From Entomortierella parvispora (lineage: Eukaryota > Mortierellomycota > Mortierellomycetes > Mortierellales > Mortierellaceae): DNA of 64,000 nucleotides. A program made the translations under genes and the position numbers. The notes below the pieces were generated by a model. That model was not told the DNA's origin, did no database searches, and saw only the letters and a program-made list of their open reading frames with translations. Below, in pieces: positions 32,427-45,274 of this stretch (the first letter of the stretch is position 1; every line of letters starts with the position of its first letter). The stretch lies in the NCBI GenBank assembly GCA_963573315.1, contig OY752140.1:2914001-2978000 (forward strand). The letters run 5' to 3'.

Positions 32427-33672
32427 CTTTTCTTTTCGAAGGTAGGAATATTGATGTGGAGGGAGAAGGGAGAGGGGTTTGAGGAAACGAGCTGCGGGTG
32501 TGCGGATCCTTTTGTTGTTAAAGTGCACTGCCACAATAGTCATGTGACACTTTGGGCGTTTGGGACAGCTCGACACAGCCCATCGCTCGCAAGGTGAGCA
32601 GGCAGTTGGTGTGCACAGAAAATCGTCTCGAAAGTAGACAGTTTGGCGGGTGCTTTCACTCTTTTTATATCTAAAAACTTTTATCCGGTGCCGTCAAGCA
32701 AGAAAGCAGGCAAGGACAGGGGGCTTAGTAACAGCGTCTAGAGTTGGCTGGAACAAAGAGAAAAAAAAAGTCCGCACAATAGAGTGCGTGTCCTCTTCTC
32801 TTGCTACTGTTGCTTCGCAATTTTTTTTTTACCAAATTCAGTGCCCGCCACGCAAGGGACTACGCGTCTCTTCATCTGTTCGCTGTGTCTATTTGAGGAT
32901 TTGTCAGATTCAGTACCTGGTCCAAAAAGGCGATACCTGTTTCTAAACGGTTCCACCCTTCCTCATTTGCTCCCCTTGTCCCGCGGGGCACCGCTCAACC
33001 ACTTCAAAAGCAATTGACGTGCTTGACAGTGAATTAGTCTACCAGCAATTGAACAGCAGGAAAGGGGTTGTGGTTTTGGTGCAATAGTGATGCCCGTGTT
33101 TGGGTCTGACCACAAGAAACAACTTTGCAGGACTCTCCATCTCTCCCTCTCTCCTCTGCGCAATTGTAAAGAAAATTGCCGAGAAGTAGACTGAGTCTAC
33201 TCTACCCCTACCTTCCTCTGGCCCAACAACATACAATAGTCTACGTGGGTGCTTCTTTGGATACCAGATGCCTGCGCCATGGCGTAGGAGATTGTCATTT
33301 TTCATTCTCCTCCCGTTGTCAAAGACCCTCGATCGAAACAAGATTTTAAGGAACACTGAAGCGATCGGACGCTCCTGCGTCAGAGCCATTCAGCCATTCA
33401 TATTCTTATTTCCTGTTGAAGTCCCGGTTGTTGGACTTTCTTTGCCACCCTTACTTTTCCACCCTATAAAAGAGCAGCCCCTGCCCCCCCCAATCCGCGC
33501 ACAATTCCAAAATCCAAGGCCTCATCAACAAGCAGCAGTCTTCTTCAAAAGAAAACAAAAAGAACGACACGCACCTTTCTCGCTCTTGCACACTCTTCAT
33601 ACGATCTCCTAGGCCTCATCAACACCAAAAAAACCTTTTTCCCGTCTCATATTTCACTCTCTTCTTCACACA
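32427..33672. other. 1.2-kb divergent intergenic region before the MFS transporter
   Basis: Nothing gene-like is apparent. A TATAAAA element lies at 33465-33471, followed by a pyrimidine-rich leader to 33673. Confidence 0.55.
33465..33471 (+). promoter_or_regulatory. TATA box of the MFS transporter gene
   Basis: TATAAAA lies 208 nt upstream of the ATG in the context CCACCCTATAAAAGAGC, the clearest core-promoter element in the window. It suggests an inducible rather than constitutive gene. Confidence 0.5.
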
Positions 33673-35728
33673 ATGGACACTGCTTCGGCAACGACCATCG
33701 CCTCAAAAATCGAGGATGGTCCTCGGAAACCTTGGTATCGTCGACTCAACGAGAATAAGGGACTTCTCCTTGCACTTGTCTCTATGGCGCAGGTACGACC
33801 AACGTTTCTTTGATATTGTTACTGCTCTGCCTTGCGACTTGGTTGACTTCTCAACTCTCTGTGTCCAACGTTCTCAACCGTTTTCATTTTCATTTCATCC
33901 GCAGATGCTCGACATTATCAATGTTGCTAGTGTAACGATTACGCTTCCTGAAATCATGAAAGAGGTTGGTTACAAGGTCGACCAGCTTCAATGGGTCACG
34001 TCTGCGTACGCCCTCTCCTACGGTGCCTTCCTCCTCATTGGAGGTCGTCTTGGAGACTTGTTTGGTCATCGTCGTATTTACATCCTGGGTGTGACTTGGT
34101 TCTCGATCTGGGCAGTCGTGAACGGCTTTGCCAAGAATCCTATTATCATGTCAGTTGGTCGTGCCCTTCAGGGCATGGGCGCCGGATTCACAGTTCCAAG
34201 TGCGTTGGCCATCTTGACGACAACTTATCCCTTGGGCCCAGAAAGAACACAGGCCCTGGCTGTCTTTGGAGGTACCGGTGCTGTTGGATCTGTTATCGGA
34301 GTTTTGCTCGGTGGTATCCTCGGCTCTACTATTGGTAGGTGTTTATCCATGCCATCTTTTGTTTGCAATCAGCCCCTCGACTCTTTTTGAAAAAAAAAAA
34401 AAAAGGGCACCAGACTGCCCCTGATCCTCAAAAGAGAAAAAAAATATTCACCATGCACCCTTTCCATTCAATTTTAGGCTGGAGATGGATCTTTTATTTT
34501 ACCGCCATGCTGGGCTTTATCATGGCCATCCTCGGCGTCCTCGTCATCCCTGCTGCAATGGGCGAGTCCAAGAATGAGGACCGTCGTATTGACATTATCG
34601 GAATCCTGTGCTTTACTCTTGGAATCGTCGCCGTCATCTACTATCTGAGCGAGGGCCCTGCTTCCGGATGGAAAGCAGCGTCGACCTTGGCCCCACTCGT
34701 GGTCGGTATTGCTCTTCTGATCTCGTTTATAGTGGTGGAGTCCCGTATCGACTATCCAATCATGCCTCTTCGAATCTGGCGTTCTCAAAGATTGGTCTCC
34801 TCTTGTGTGGCCATTATCTGTGTCTCCGCCGCCATCAACGCGATGATCTACTTTTCGTCTTTGGCTTTCCAGAACGTCCTCGGTTACAATCCCTTGCACA
34901 CCTCCTTTGGCTACATCGTCCATGGTATCGGTGCCATCGTTACCATTGTCGCCTTGACAAAACTTGTCACCGTCGTTCGCACAAAGATCATCATGATCAT
35001 TGGCTGGCTCTTCTTCATCGCCTCAGGTGTCCTGTGGGCTCAATTGCACGCAAACTCCAGTTATTGGTCTATTCCCTTCCCAAGCTTGATCCTCAACTTT
35101 TTGGGCATGGCCCCCGTCTGGCTCTGCTGTCAGATCAACTCGGTCGCCGATGCCGATGATGAGGATCAGGGTGTTGTTGGCGCATGGTATGTATTTTTTT
35201 TCCTGGTCCTCTGTTCGACCACCTTGCTCTACCTGTATGAAAACTCATTCTAACATCTTTACCTCGCCACCTTTCCATTTAAAAAGTTACAATGTGTCAC
35301 TTCAGATTGGTGCCCCTATTGGAATCGCCATTTCCAACATTATCGCGAACGGCAAGAACCCAGCCACGGCCGTAGGAGCAGAGTTGCTTCCCGGTTACAA
35401 GGACGCGTTCTATGCCTACGCCGTCATGGGTGGTGTGGGTTTGGTTCTGACGATCCTCTTGGCTGCGAACAGAGACCCTGCCAAGTTTTCCCAGGAAGAA
35501 AAGGTCGTTGACGAGGTTTTGACCGCAGTTGGAGCCGAAGGCCATTCAACGTTGCACGAGTTGCCCCATGGATCGGATTTGGAGGTTGGCAAGAGTGAAA
35601 TCATTGGTCATGGTGCGACAAAATCCGAGGATGGCCTCGATACGGCAAGGAACAGCGCCATTTTTGAAGCAAAAGACGCGAGCTTGGAAACTCTTGGCGA
35701 GGTCAAAGTGAGTGAAAAATCGATATGA
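33673..35728 (+). CDS. Major facilitator superfamily transporter, drug:H+ antiporter-like (DHA2/EmrB type)
   Basis: This is a polytopic membrane transporter of 566 aa from exons 33673-33792, 33905-34334, 34478-35186 and 35287-35728. The first span after the junction, LDIINVASVTITLPEI, resembles the MLD-N-A-P signature of the 14-span DHA2 family. Motif A is GGRLGDLFGHRR in the loop after span 2. A glycine-rich GTGAVGSVIGVLLGGILGS, like motif C of antiporters, spans the second junction and is followed by GWRWIFY. About 12-14 hydrophobic spans can be traced. The N-terminus (about 35 residues) and C-terminus (about 85 residues, charged) are cytosolic. Efflux of drugs or metabolites is the family role; the substrate is unknown and there is no adjacent biosynthetic cluster. 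Confidence 0.9.
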
Positions 35729-35989
35729 TTCTACAAGCCATGTAGGCCTCTCACACTACCCATTACTTCTGCATCTAATCATATGTACCATAATAAAAAG
35801 CATCAAGCAATACATACAAAGTACTGGTCCCGTGAATTATAAGGATTTGTCGTTATAAGTGACTTAAAACACTTCTTGTAGAGCCGGTGGCCATGGGCGA
35901 CGGGCTGTACCAACACGTAGAGAATCAAAGTGGACTGGTATTTAATGGTCTCTGGTATAATAAAAAGGTCACAAGAGTCCTTCCTAGAC

Positions 35990-36655
35990 TTAGTAGCATC
36001 CCTGAGGACGATACGATGCAGCCTCACCGGCACCAGTCTTCTGCTGGTAATATGTTTGTGGTTGGTATGGCGACTGCTGTTGCGGTTGCTGTTGTTGTTG
36101 ATACTGGAACTGTTGATGTTGAGGCAGCAATGGTTGGTGCTGTTGTTCCAATGGGATGTACTGCGTGCTCTGTTGCACTGTGGGTGTAACAAAGATGGAC
36201 GTGGACGCCAAAGGCTTCTGGACATGGGAGCGATCATGTCTCTCGGCCAAATACAACTCTACGAATCCAAAGACACCCGTGGCCAATCCACAGATATCAG
36301 CCACCATCCACATTGTGCACTGCAAGAGTCCACAGGCCCAAGCCTTCATAAAGTCGGCCGAACCATAAAAGTTCAAGAGGGCATGGATATGGTAACTGGG
36401 CTCGACAAACCATCCCACGGACAGAATAAACATCATCGTAGCTCGAACCATTGGGTCAACGAACGTCCGTTGGCGCAGGGAGAGAGAATAGGTAGCATTG
36501 GAGACGATGGAGATGATGAGCGAGAGCCAGATGGGCCAATATTGCTCCTTGAAATCGACGTGGAATTTGATGATGAGGACCAGGCCGCAGGCCATGACGA
36601 CCGTTGTAAAGATGATAAGCAAGATCCGGAAACCGAGGAGAGCGTTGTTTACCAT
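35990..36655 (-). CDS. Four-span MARVEL-like membrane protein with Gln-rich tail (221 aa)
   Basis: This single-exon gene encodes four close-packed hydrophobic spans: FRILLIIFTTVVMACGLVLI (about 9-28), WPIWLSLIISIVSNATYSLS (about 40-59), ATMMFILSVGWFVEPSYHIH (about 72-91) and CTMWMVADICGLATGVFGFV (about 113-132). A short conserved-looking DVDF-like loop follows span 1. The last 75 residues are cytosolic and rich in Gln, Pro and Tyr. Size, spacing and tail fit fungal MARVEL-domain proteins of the plasma membrane, but the call is by topology only. Its upstream region carries three tandem 24-bp repeats with CAATTG (36894-36965). Confidence 0.65.
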   Translation of the reverse strand: MVNNALLGFRILLIIFTTVVMACGLVLIIKFHVDFKEQYWPIWLSLIISIVSNATYSLSLRQRTFVDPMVRATMMFILSVGWFVEPSYHIHALLNFYGSADFMKAWACGLLQCTMWMVADICGLATGVFGFVELYLAERHDRSHVQKPLASTSIFVTPTVQQSTQYIPLEQQHQPLLPQHQQFQYQQQQQPQQQSPYQPQTYYQQKTGAGEAASYRPQGCY

Positions 36656-36893
36656 TGTCGTTCCTTTTTTTGGTTGTTCAGTGCTTAGCTTTGAGTTGTA
36701 GTTGGTTGGGATGGAGCTGCTGCAGGAAGGTTGATATTTTCTACAAGGAGAATCCGAGTTGGGGTGAGAGAGGGGCTAACCGTGAAACTGGCTTTGAGTG
36801 GGGGGAAGTGGGACCGCTGACCTGACCTTTATATTCGGCAAGAAGCTACCAGGGCGAGTTGGAGGCGTCGAAATCAGGAACAAGGAGGCAGTG

Positions 36894-36965
36894 CATTCTG
36901 ACAATTGTTCAGTGAAGCATTCTGGCAATTGTTGAGCGAAACGTTCTGACAATTGTTGAGGGAAA
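36894..36965. repeat. Three tandem 24-bp repeats containing CAATTG
   Basis: Units are 36894-36917, 36918-36941 and 36942-36965. Each follows g/a-c-a/g-TTCTG-a/g-CAATTGTT-c/g-AG-t/c/g-GAA, with only a few changes between copies. The array lies about 240-310 nt upstream of the four-span membrane gene on the minus strand. The fixed 24-nt spacing of a palindromic core could serve a dimeric or periodic regulator, or may be a simple slippage product. Confidence 0.8.
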
Positions 36966-37208
36966 CCTAAAATCTCAGAGACATGAGGCGGCGCGTCGGA
37001 GGCAAACAAAGGTCATGGTGGCAAAAAAAAACTTGTAGTATGAATGAGCACAGACGGCAATTAGACACCGCCACACCATATGAGAACACATTGCTTTATC
37101 AAGAACAGCGGCCATGCATCGAAGGCGTCCGGACTGAAAGGACATTGGTCTTTTAAAGCTTTAATTTTTGTCATTACATCGAACACATTAAATTAGAGTA
37201 TGGGGTAT

Positions 37209-40200
37209 CTATTGCATCGTCTGCAGATGATGCTGAGCGGTATGGGTACTCGACAAAGACCCATGGTGTTGATGATGGGGATGATTGTGTTGAGAGCCGC
37301 TTCCATTCTGGACATGGCCTTGTCTTCCTCCCTGCGAATTGTGTCGGTCCGCCTTCAAAAACTTGAGAGTACTCAACAGCTTGAACCGGTTCTTCTTCGC
37401 TGCAGGCGACTCTTGCACGTTCTGCTCCACAAGGTGGTCCATATCCTGTAGAATCTGATCGTAAATCCCCTTCAATACCGCAATCTTGAGTACAGGATCT
37501 GTTGTGTTCAATTGATTCTGAGGCTGTTGGTAGCGGGGTTGATGAGGTTCCAGAAGATCCTGAGAGGCTCGTGGAGTGCTCTGGTTGCTTGTGTGGCTGC
37601 GGTTGTGGGTACTAGTGGAAAGAGAAGACCGATGACTCCTACTGCCCTGTCCTTGGTGATCGGTGGTCGTAGTTGAAAATCTGTCATCTTCTTCTGTATC
37701 ACCATCAATACCCAGTCCATCTCCGAGACGTGACAATAAGTATTCATCCTCGTCTACAGTCCCGGCTGGATGATCGCCATCCACATCATCGCCTCCAGCG
37801 CTGTAGTACATGTGCTGTGGAATATCGAGGGAGGACGACGTGTCGACCTTCAACAGAATTGGTGGGGGGGCTGGAAGAAGCAGAGAAGCGACTGAAGTTG
37901 TGGTGGTCGCAGATGTAATTGAGGCTGCCGCAGAAGCGTCTTCTTGTTGATCATGCTCCTGCGTGGGACTAAAAGGCGCTGTTGACGACTTCAGTCTTAG
38001 CCAAGGGAGCGAGGTGGTGGATTTTTCCCCCCCAGAGGTATTATACGAGGTGGACTGGTCCGTCTGAGATCCATAAGAGTGTCGAGGAAGGGGTGAGATT
38101 GATCTTCCAAACGTGGTCTTGGAGACTCTGCCCACAGAAGGTCGCGAGGAAGCAGATCCTGGGCCAGGTGAAAGGGGTCTAGAGGAGAGCAACGGCAGAG
38201 GCATCGAGGTCAAAGAGGGAGAACTCTTGATAGCCATGGACGACTTGATAGCTAACAGAGAACCATCGCCAAGTCTGGATCCACTGGCATGGTTGTTATG
38301 AGTAATGACACTTCCGGCTGAACCTGGCTGTGTTCCCAATCCCAAGGCCATCATGGCGTCGGAGCTCAATTGCAAAGTAGACGACTCGAGGGTCGAGGTC
38401 GTGGTGCTAGCAGACTCATGCTTGTTCTTGCCGCCGCTAGCAAACTCAAAGACTCGACTCATACGGTTGTTCAAGGTCGATCGAGACTGCTGTTGTTCCT
38501 GTGCGCCATCGTGCAAAGGGTCCCCATAGGCGTACATGCTCTTTGGGCGAGTATTGTTGCTCACGATACTCTTGCCCGGCTGGAGTTGCTGTTGGCTCTT
38601 GCGCGGTCGCAGACTGTTGAACAAGGGGAAGGCAGACAAAGATCCTGAGGGAACAGAGGCAGTCAATGGGCTCGCAGTCAAAGGCAAGGACGTGATAGGA
38701 GCTGAGTGATGACTACGCGCCGACGAAAACTGAAGCGTTGGCATTGTACGAATGGTCAAGGGGTAATCGACGTAGTTGGGATTGATACCCTCGCTGTTCA
38801 CGGAGAGCAAAGAAGGGCGCAATTGATCTGGCAAAGACGAGAATATGGCCGATTCAGGGGACATTGAGACAGTCGAGGCCGTAGAGTTTTCGCGCACAGC
38901 CGAGGGGGATGACGAAAGAGGGGGCAGGACAAAACTACGATTGGCCATCATGTTCTGGGTCGCAATAGCAAGGCCTTGACTGATTCCATGGAATTTCGAG
39001 CCGTTGCCATCTGCTGGAGTAGAGCCAGAGCGAGCCAACTGAAGGGCGCTCATCGAATCAAAGGTAGAGCCATTGTCACGCCGTGGACCGGTGATAAGGG
39101 CGCGGGAAGTTGGCCCCGTGCCATCATTCTTATCCAGGTTATGTTGGTCTCTATACTGTTGGCTATCCAATTCCTGAACCCGACGCAAAATGGAATCATG
39201 CATTCTCCACAACAATGTCTTCTCGATCTGATGAGGCATGAACGACTGAAGGACATTGATTTTCATGTTCATATGGGCTTGTTCCTGATGACGTGGAAAA
39301 AAAAAGAGGGACGAGGAGAGGTTAGAGTTCCCGTTGACGATACACCAAGCAGCAATAATAGATGTTTACCCTGGTAATCTCGAATCCATTGTCAGGCCAG
39401 TCGCCAATTCGGAAAATTTCCAAGGAACCCATAAGCTTAGAGAGCGACGAGGGCAAAGACTTGATCGGGTTTCCTTCAAGTACCAAAACTTTGAGATCTG
39501 CCAGATCGCCAACCTCCTTTGGTAACCAACTAAGCAAGTTGTTGGCGAGGTCCAACACCTCAAGTCGAGGAAGCATCTTGATCTTTGCAGACAACACACG
39601 GATTTGGTTGTTTCGCGCTTCAAAGACTCGGAGTCGTTTCAGCTCAGATAGTTTGCTAGCTGTTACTCCACCTCCAATCAAGTTCACCGAGCTGCCAAAA
39701 GCACCAGCATTAGCCTGCGCATCGCCGGTAGGCTGTCCCGAAGCTCTTGAAAGAGTGTTGAGTGCGCTTCCTCCAATCTGCGCTCCATTGGCCAAACCGA
39801 CACCACCGCCCATGGGCCCAGAAAGCGTGCCCGTGTTGTAGGTATTGTTACTGTTGTTTGAGGTTTGAAGGTTGAGAGACGAGGTGCCAATTTCCCGCAA
39901 AAAATTGTTTGAAATATAAAACTCTTCCAGCTTGTGCATCTGATCGAGCGCGGGCAAGACCTCAAACTGATTGCAGGACAGATCCAGATAGACCAGCTCT
40001 TTGAAGACGTTTCCGAGCTCCACTGGCAAATCGCGTAGCTCACATCCTTGCAAATGGATCCTTCGCACGCCAACAAGCCGTTGGATGGTTTTTGGGAGAG
40101 ATCGCAAAGGGTTGTTGTCGAATTTGAGCTCTTGGAGCTTGTTCAACTTTCCAATTTCCTCTGGAAGAAACTGGAGCTGGTTAAATGACAGGACAAGATC

Positions 40201-43200
40201 GTGCAAGTCGCGCAGACGCCCAATATCCTTTGGTAGCTCCTGCAAGTTGTTGTTACAGAGCTGAAGAACCACCAAGTTACTCAGTTGTCCTATCTTTTCT
40301 GGCAACAGCTGAATCTGATTATCGTGGAGATCGAGGTGCGTAAGCTTGGGAAGCTTGACGATATCCTGGGGGAGAACTGTCAATCGGTTACAGGACAGAT
40401 CCAAGGTCGACAGGTTTTCCATATCCTTCCATGATTCTGGCAACTTCTCGAGCAAGTTGGATCGCAAGGCCAGCACCTGAAGTGTCCTGATCGATCCAAT
40501 TGACTCTGGCAGCGTTCGCAAGTTGTTGTGAGATAGACGGAGCTCGCAGAGGTTGCCAAGTTTTCCCATGGTCTCTGGTAACGTTGCCAAAGAGTTGGAC
40601 TCCATCGCGAGAATCTTCAGCTTGGTCATGTTCTGAATTGGGATAGCCAGAAATGGGACAAAGTTGTGGTTCATCCGAAGTTCTCTCAAGGCCTTGAGCT
40701 TATAGATGGGAGAAATGTCGGTAAGCATGTTGTGGTCCAGGTTCAGTCTACGGAGGTTCTTTAGCTTTTTAAGCTTGAAAGCCGCATGGAAACTGCTGAT
40801 GGAATTACAGCTCAAGTCCAGCACGTCCAACTTGGAGAGCTTCAGAAGGGAGTCGGGCACAACCTTAATATCGTTGTGGTCCAAGTACAGTTCTCTCAGA
40901 TTTCGCAGACCATCGAAAAATTCATGGGGAATTTGACCCAGACCGCGGCCGCTCAACCACAATGGTCCCTTGCTGTTTGGATCCATTTCAAAGAGTTCAT
41001 CCCACCGAATAGGAGCGCAAGGATCATAGCTCGATTCAGACCACTGTGCGACAGACATGAGTCGCTTGGGGGGTTGAATGGGTAGAGCCTTCACCGACGG
41101 TGTTGAATATACAGAGGAGGCGGTCGACCTGGGCCGCATGAATGGAGGCTGGTCTGGAAGAATCGAGACGTCTATGGAGGGTCTCTGCACGAATACAGTT
41201 GGAGGTGATAGGTCGTGCTGAGACTCTGAAACATCCCACGCCTCCTCTGTAATGATCCCCTGTGCCCTGTAGTCGCGAGTCGAAAGAGTTGATACTGAGG
41301 GCGTGGTTTCTGAATCGGACCTTTGAGACTCAAAGGACGGCATGACACGCGAGTAAGAGGGGTCTGTCCTGAAAGTACTAGTATTGCTGCCTGGTGTTGT
41401 CCCGTTTTCGGTTGGGATGCCGCTGGCGACAGACCAAGTTGTGTCGCGCGATGGTATAAAAGTCGAGTCACTCGATTGAGGTTTGCCACTATCTTGGCTG
41501 CTATTGTTCTATTTATGAAGGACGTCAAGTAAGATTCTTGAGCTAACAACATTGAACCAGCAGGCACATGTTTTGAGGGTGCAAGACGCTCGTGCATGCA
41601 ACTTACCGTGGCCCTGTCACGCACTTGCGATGATGGTGTCGATGCACTCTCAATTATTGGAGGGCTTATGGATGACCTTGCCATGACAGGTGTAGTGGGT
41701 CGTGCGTTGAATAGAGCTCGGCCATTGTGTAAAGGAGATGCCTCAATGCCACTCTTGGCAATGAACGGTGAGTTTTGGACACTGTTCCGAGCGCTTTCAT
41801 CCTTTTCAACATCATACTCCTCTTCGTAGGTGGCTGAAAATATGAGTGGTGGCGCCGGAGATGGTGTCGATAATGGATGGGAGACACTCTCCACGAGTTT
41901 TACTGTCGATTGTCCTGTACAAGCCAAGTCTTCCGCTTCCTTGACACTGGGAGGCAGTGTAGGTAAACTCTCTCGCTCTTTTCCTTCTGGTACGATACTG
42001 TTGCTCGTTGAATCTAGAGATTTCGACCTTGGTACTTTCTCACTAGCAATCGCAGATCCTTGCAACTCCTTGTATGCCAAATCCAATTTCTCGCGGCTAC
42101 TATTGCTACCCTCGACACCGACTTTAGCTCTTTCCGCATTGACCCCGCTCCTCCGCTTTCCAGACGTAGTGAGCTCTCGCTCGTGAAGTGAATGCCTTGT
42201 TCCGTTATTGGAGAACCGAGCCAGGACACCAGAGTAGTATGGGTTGGCTTTGCGGGCGGGTGAGATCATTTTTGTGGGTGACATGTTTCCACCATATGTA
42301 CCAACTTGCCGGATGCTGTGGCTGCTGGAGACGGAGGACACCCTACGCTGACGAGCCTTATTGTCAGGCTTTGTCAATGAAGAGATTGGCGGTGTACTCG
42401 AAGTAGGCGAAAAGCCAGGGGCGAAAGAAGGTGGAGTGCTGACTAGCTGAATATCGATGGGCTGAATACTAGTGGGCTTTGGAACAGTGATTGATGACAC
42501 CTTTCTAGATCGAGTGCGGGAAGATGCTGGGCTATCGTCGGGGGTAGTGCTTTGTACAACGATTTGTTCAATTGTTTCCGCTTGGCTCCTGTGGTATGAA
42601 AATATCCAAGAGATTGAAAAGAAAGGAACAAGCAAAAAGGAGATACTCAAAGTTAGAAACACCTCTGGAGATCAAATTTCAATGCTCATTTACAAAGTTG
42701 AGCAGAGGTGGTTCAAGGAGGTTCCTCAAACAAACTTGGTTCAAAAATTCCAGGAACATGGCAAAGACAGGAGAGGAGGAGGGCGAGATCTGCAGACACT
42801 GAGGGCAGCAGTGGTCGCGTCCCCGTTCCTGGTTTCCCCGGCTCATTTCCTCCACTCGAGGAGAGTCCGGGTTGTGCGCAATGGCGCCTGCTCCGAACTG
42901 CAACTGATGTAGGCTCTCAATCCTTCTCCTGGCTTGCAGAATGTTTTCCACATGGTCTTTGATCAGCTAAAATACACAACGGTCCCACTCGATGAGCTGT
43001 GAAGCCTGCCCCATGCGCCTCCTTGTTCAGCATCTGTAACGACAACAACCCCTTCTTGTCCTGTCGATTGTCACAGTTTCTTGCCAAATGCACTAGTTGG
43101 ACACCACCATACATTCTATATATATATACTGGATACTGCATCCAATATACAACGAATGCTCTTTTTTCCACCGGGAAGTTATGTTCCCCTACTTGCCTTA

Positions 43201-45274
43201 ATACGTCTTGTGTCTCTCTAGTCTCGCTACTTCGCTCGGATGGTCCTGTCTGGGGGCTTAATGGTCGTGGCGGTGTCTGTGCTGAGGATAGCTGCGATCG
43301 CGATGGTATGGACGCTGGTGTAGGCGAGAGAGGCTTTAACTGTGGCACTTGCTGCAAAGAAACTTGTCTCTCCTGAGCCTTTACTGCATGCTGTTGTGCC
43401 TGAGGTTGCTTCTTCGATTCTTGTTGCTGCTTCTGTGGCTCTTGTTGATGCTTGGATGCGGATCGAAAGCTGTCCTGATAGAGTTCCTTCTGTTCTCCAC
43501 GGTAGTGATGGTCTGCATTTGGCATCCGTTGCTGCTTGGGACTAGGTCTGAACAACTTGGACAGACGAGCTCGAAGATTAGGACTGGGCGAATCGTTCTC
43601 GTCCGGTTGCTTAAGCGTTTTGACTCGCTTTGAACTTGCGGCAGAAGATGAGGTGGGTGATGCAGACGCTGAAGAGGAAGGGGTATGTAACAGCGGCGAT
43701 TTTAGAGAAGAATTTGTCTTTGTCGACTGGTGTTGTGGCGTGGGAGACGCGGGCTGGGGAACATGTTTGGGTATCAATGCTTCTGACACAGGTGCAGTCG
43801 CAGGAGTAGGGGCGGAAGCACAAGCAGGAGCAGGAGCAGGAGCAGAAACAGGAACAGGAGCAGAAGCTGTATTACTAGACCTGATGGCCGCTGTGGGTAT
43901 TGGCTGCTGCTGTTGCTGTTGTTGCCGCTGAAACGCTGGGGTATCGAGGGTTTGTCTGTGGAGCTGTCGTTGGTGGCGCAATTGCTGTAGCGACTGTTGA
44001 TGAGAAGAGTGAATGCTACTGTTTTCTGAGAGAACAGACGAGGTCAGTGAGGGGGAGGGTGATGTGGCACGCGAGGTCTTTGACAGGGCTGACACTGAGG
44101 GTTGACGGATGACGTATCGTGGAGGACTCAACAGATCGTCGGATCCAGGAGGACGTTGTGTACGACCTCTGCTGTCAAGAGGGTCAGTATTATTGCCGAT
44201 GCTGCTGCTGTTTTCCACTGTGTGCCGACTGGACCCTGATCGAAGGGTAGGCCGTTTAAGGAGAAGGTCGTCGTTGGTGTTGTTGATGAAGTAGTCGCTC
44301 GCCTCAAGTAGTGTCAACTCCAGGGGGCCTGGCTGATGGACAGTACCGGTGGCGTCAATAGTAGTGGTTTGAGAGTGCATGGAGGGCTGACGTCGATGGT
44401 TGTTGCTGTTGCTGCTCTGGTTGCTCTGGGTACTGTGGTTACTGTGGCGGCTGCTTATGGGCAAAGGGCGAGAAGGAGTGGAAGACGAAGAGTAACTAGG
44501 GCTTTGAAAATCTTGGACTCTGGAGGACTGAGAGGTCAGATATTGGCTGCTGGAGGGAGAGAATGAGGAGATGACAGGGCGGGTATAGGACGGTGAATTG
44601 GCAAGAGCGGAAGTGGTAGTTGGGGACGACGACGACGACAACGTCGAGGAGGGCAAGAACGAGGCAAAAGATGAGGAGAAAGTGGTTGAGGAGGTGGGAG
44701 TGGACGAGAAAGAATCAATGCTGAGGAAAGGGAGCTCAAGGTCATCCAGAGAGGGTAGGCGTGGTAGCAGCATGCTGCCAGTCGAGCCCAAACTCGCGTT
44801 TCTGGTGGACGGATCGATGCTGGTGGTGCCCTTGTCAGGGTCGGATGTCCTCTGTTTCGCACTTGAAGACTGGGCTCTGCCTCCTGTCGTCAATGCCCCG
44901 TTGGTATTACGATTATTATTGCCGCTACTCCCGCCCGATTGCTGTTTCGAACTGTGCTGCAGGGCCAGTACTCTGGACGTTGCGGGGGACGACGAGGAGG
45001 AAGGGGTGATGGTCGAGGCTGACTCGATCGAGGTGATGGAGGGTATCGATGCTATGGACGTTATCGATGTGGTCGACGACGAGGGTATGAGCGGGTAATC
45101 GGACGTGACAGTAGAGGCCGAGAGAGAGGACGAGGTTGAGGATCGCTGGTCCGAAGCTGCTTGTCCCTTGGCTGCAGGTGCCGAAGAGGAAGAGTAGAAG
45201 TTGGACACTGTGGCGCCTGTGGGTGCACCGTTGACCTGCTGCAGCGGTATCCGCTGGCGATTCTTCTTGGCCAT
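37209..45274 (-). CDS. Giant leucine-rich-repeat protein (about 2481 aa)
   Basis: I join five exons into one gene: 43193-45274, 42800-42966, 41607-42588, 39370-41508 and 37209-39284, all in phase. The first ~1080 residues are Ser/Thr/Gln/Pro-rich and probably disordered, with a short helix KDHVENILQARRRIESL in exon 2. The central part (about residues 1200-1790) holds some 18-20 leucine-rich repeats of the SHOC2/Scribble type, such as LRELYLDHNDIKVVPDSLLK and LKILAMESNSLATLPETMGK, interrupted by an Asn/Gly-rich insert. The last exon is again low-complexity and ends with helical DPVLKIAVLKGIYDQILQDM. LRR proteins of this kind scaffold signalling; a cell-polarity role is possible but unproven. 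The exon 2 donor (CA then GTGTCT) is weak. Separate shorter genes are an alternative, but the join at 41607/41508 is clean. Confidence 0.75.

Noticed and set aside
32427-32576. 50-codon N-terminal extension of the ubiquitin-like gene
   Set aside because: The extension has no UBL or targeting features, and the ATG pair at 32426/32423 sits at the domain start.
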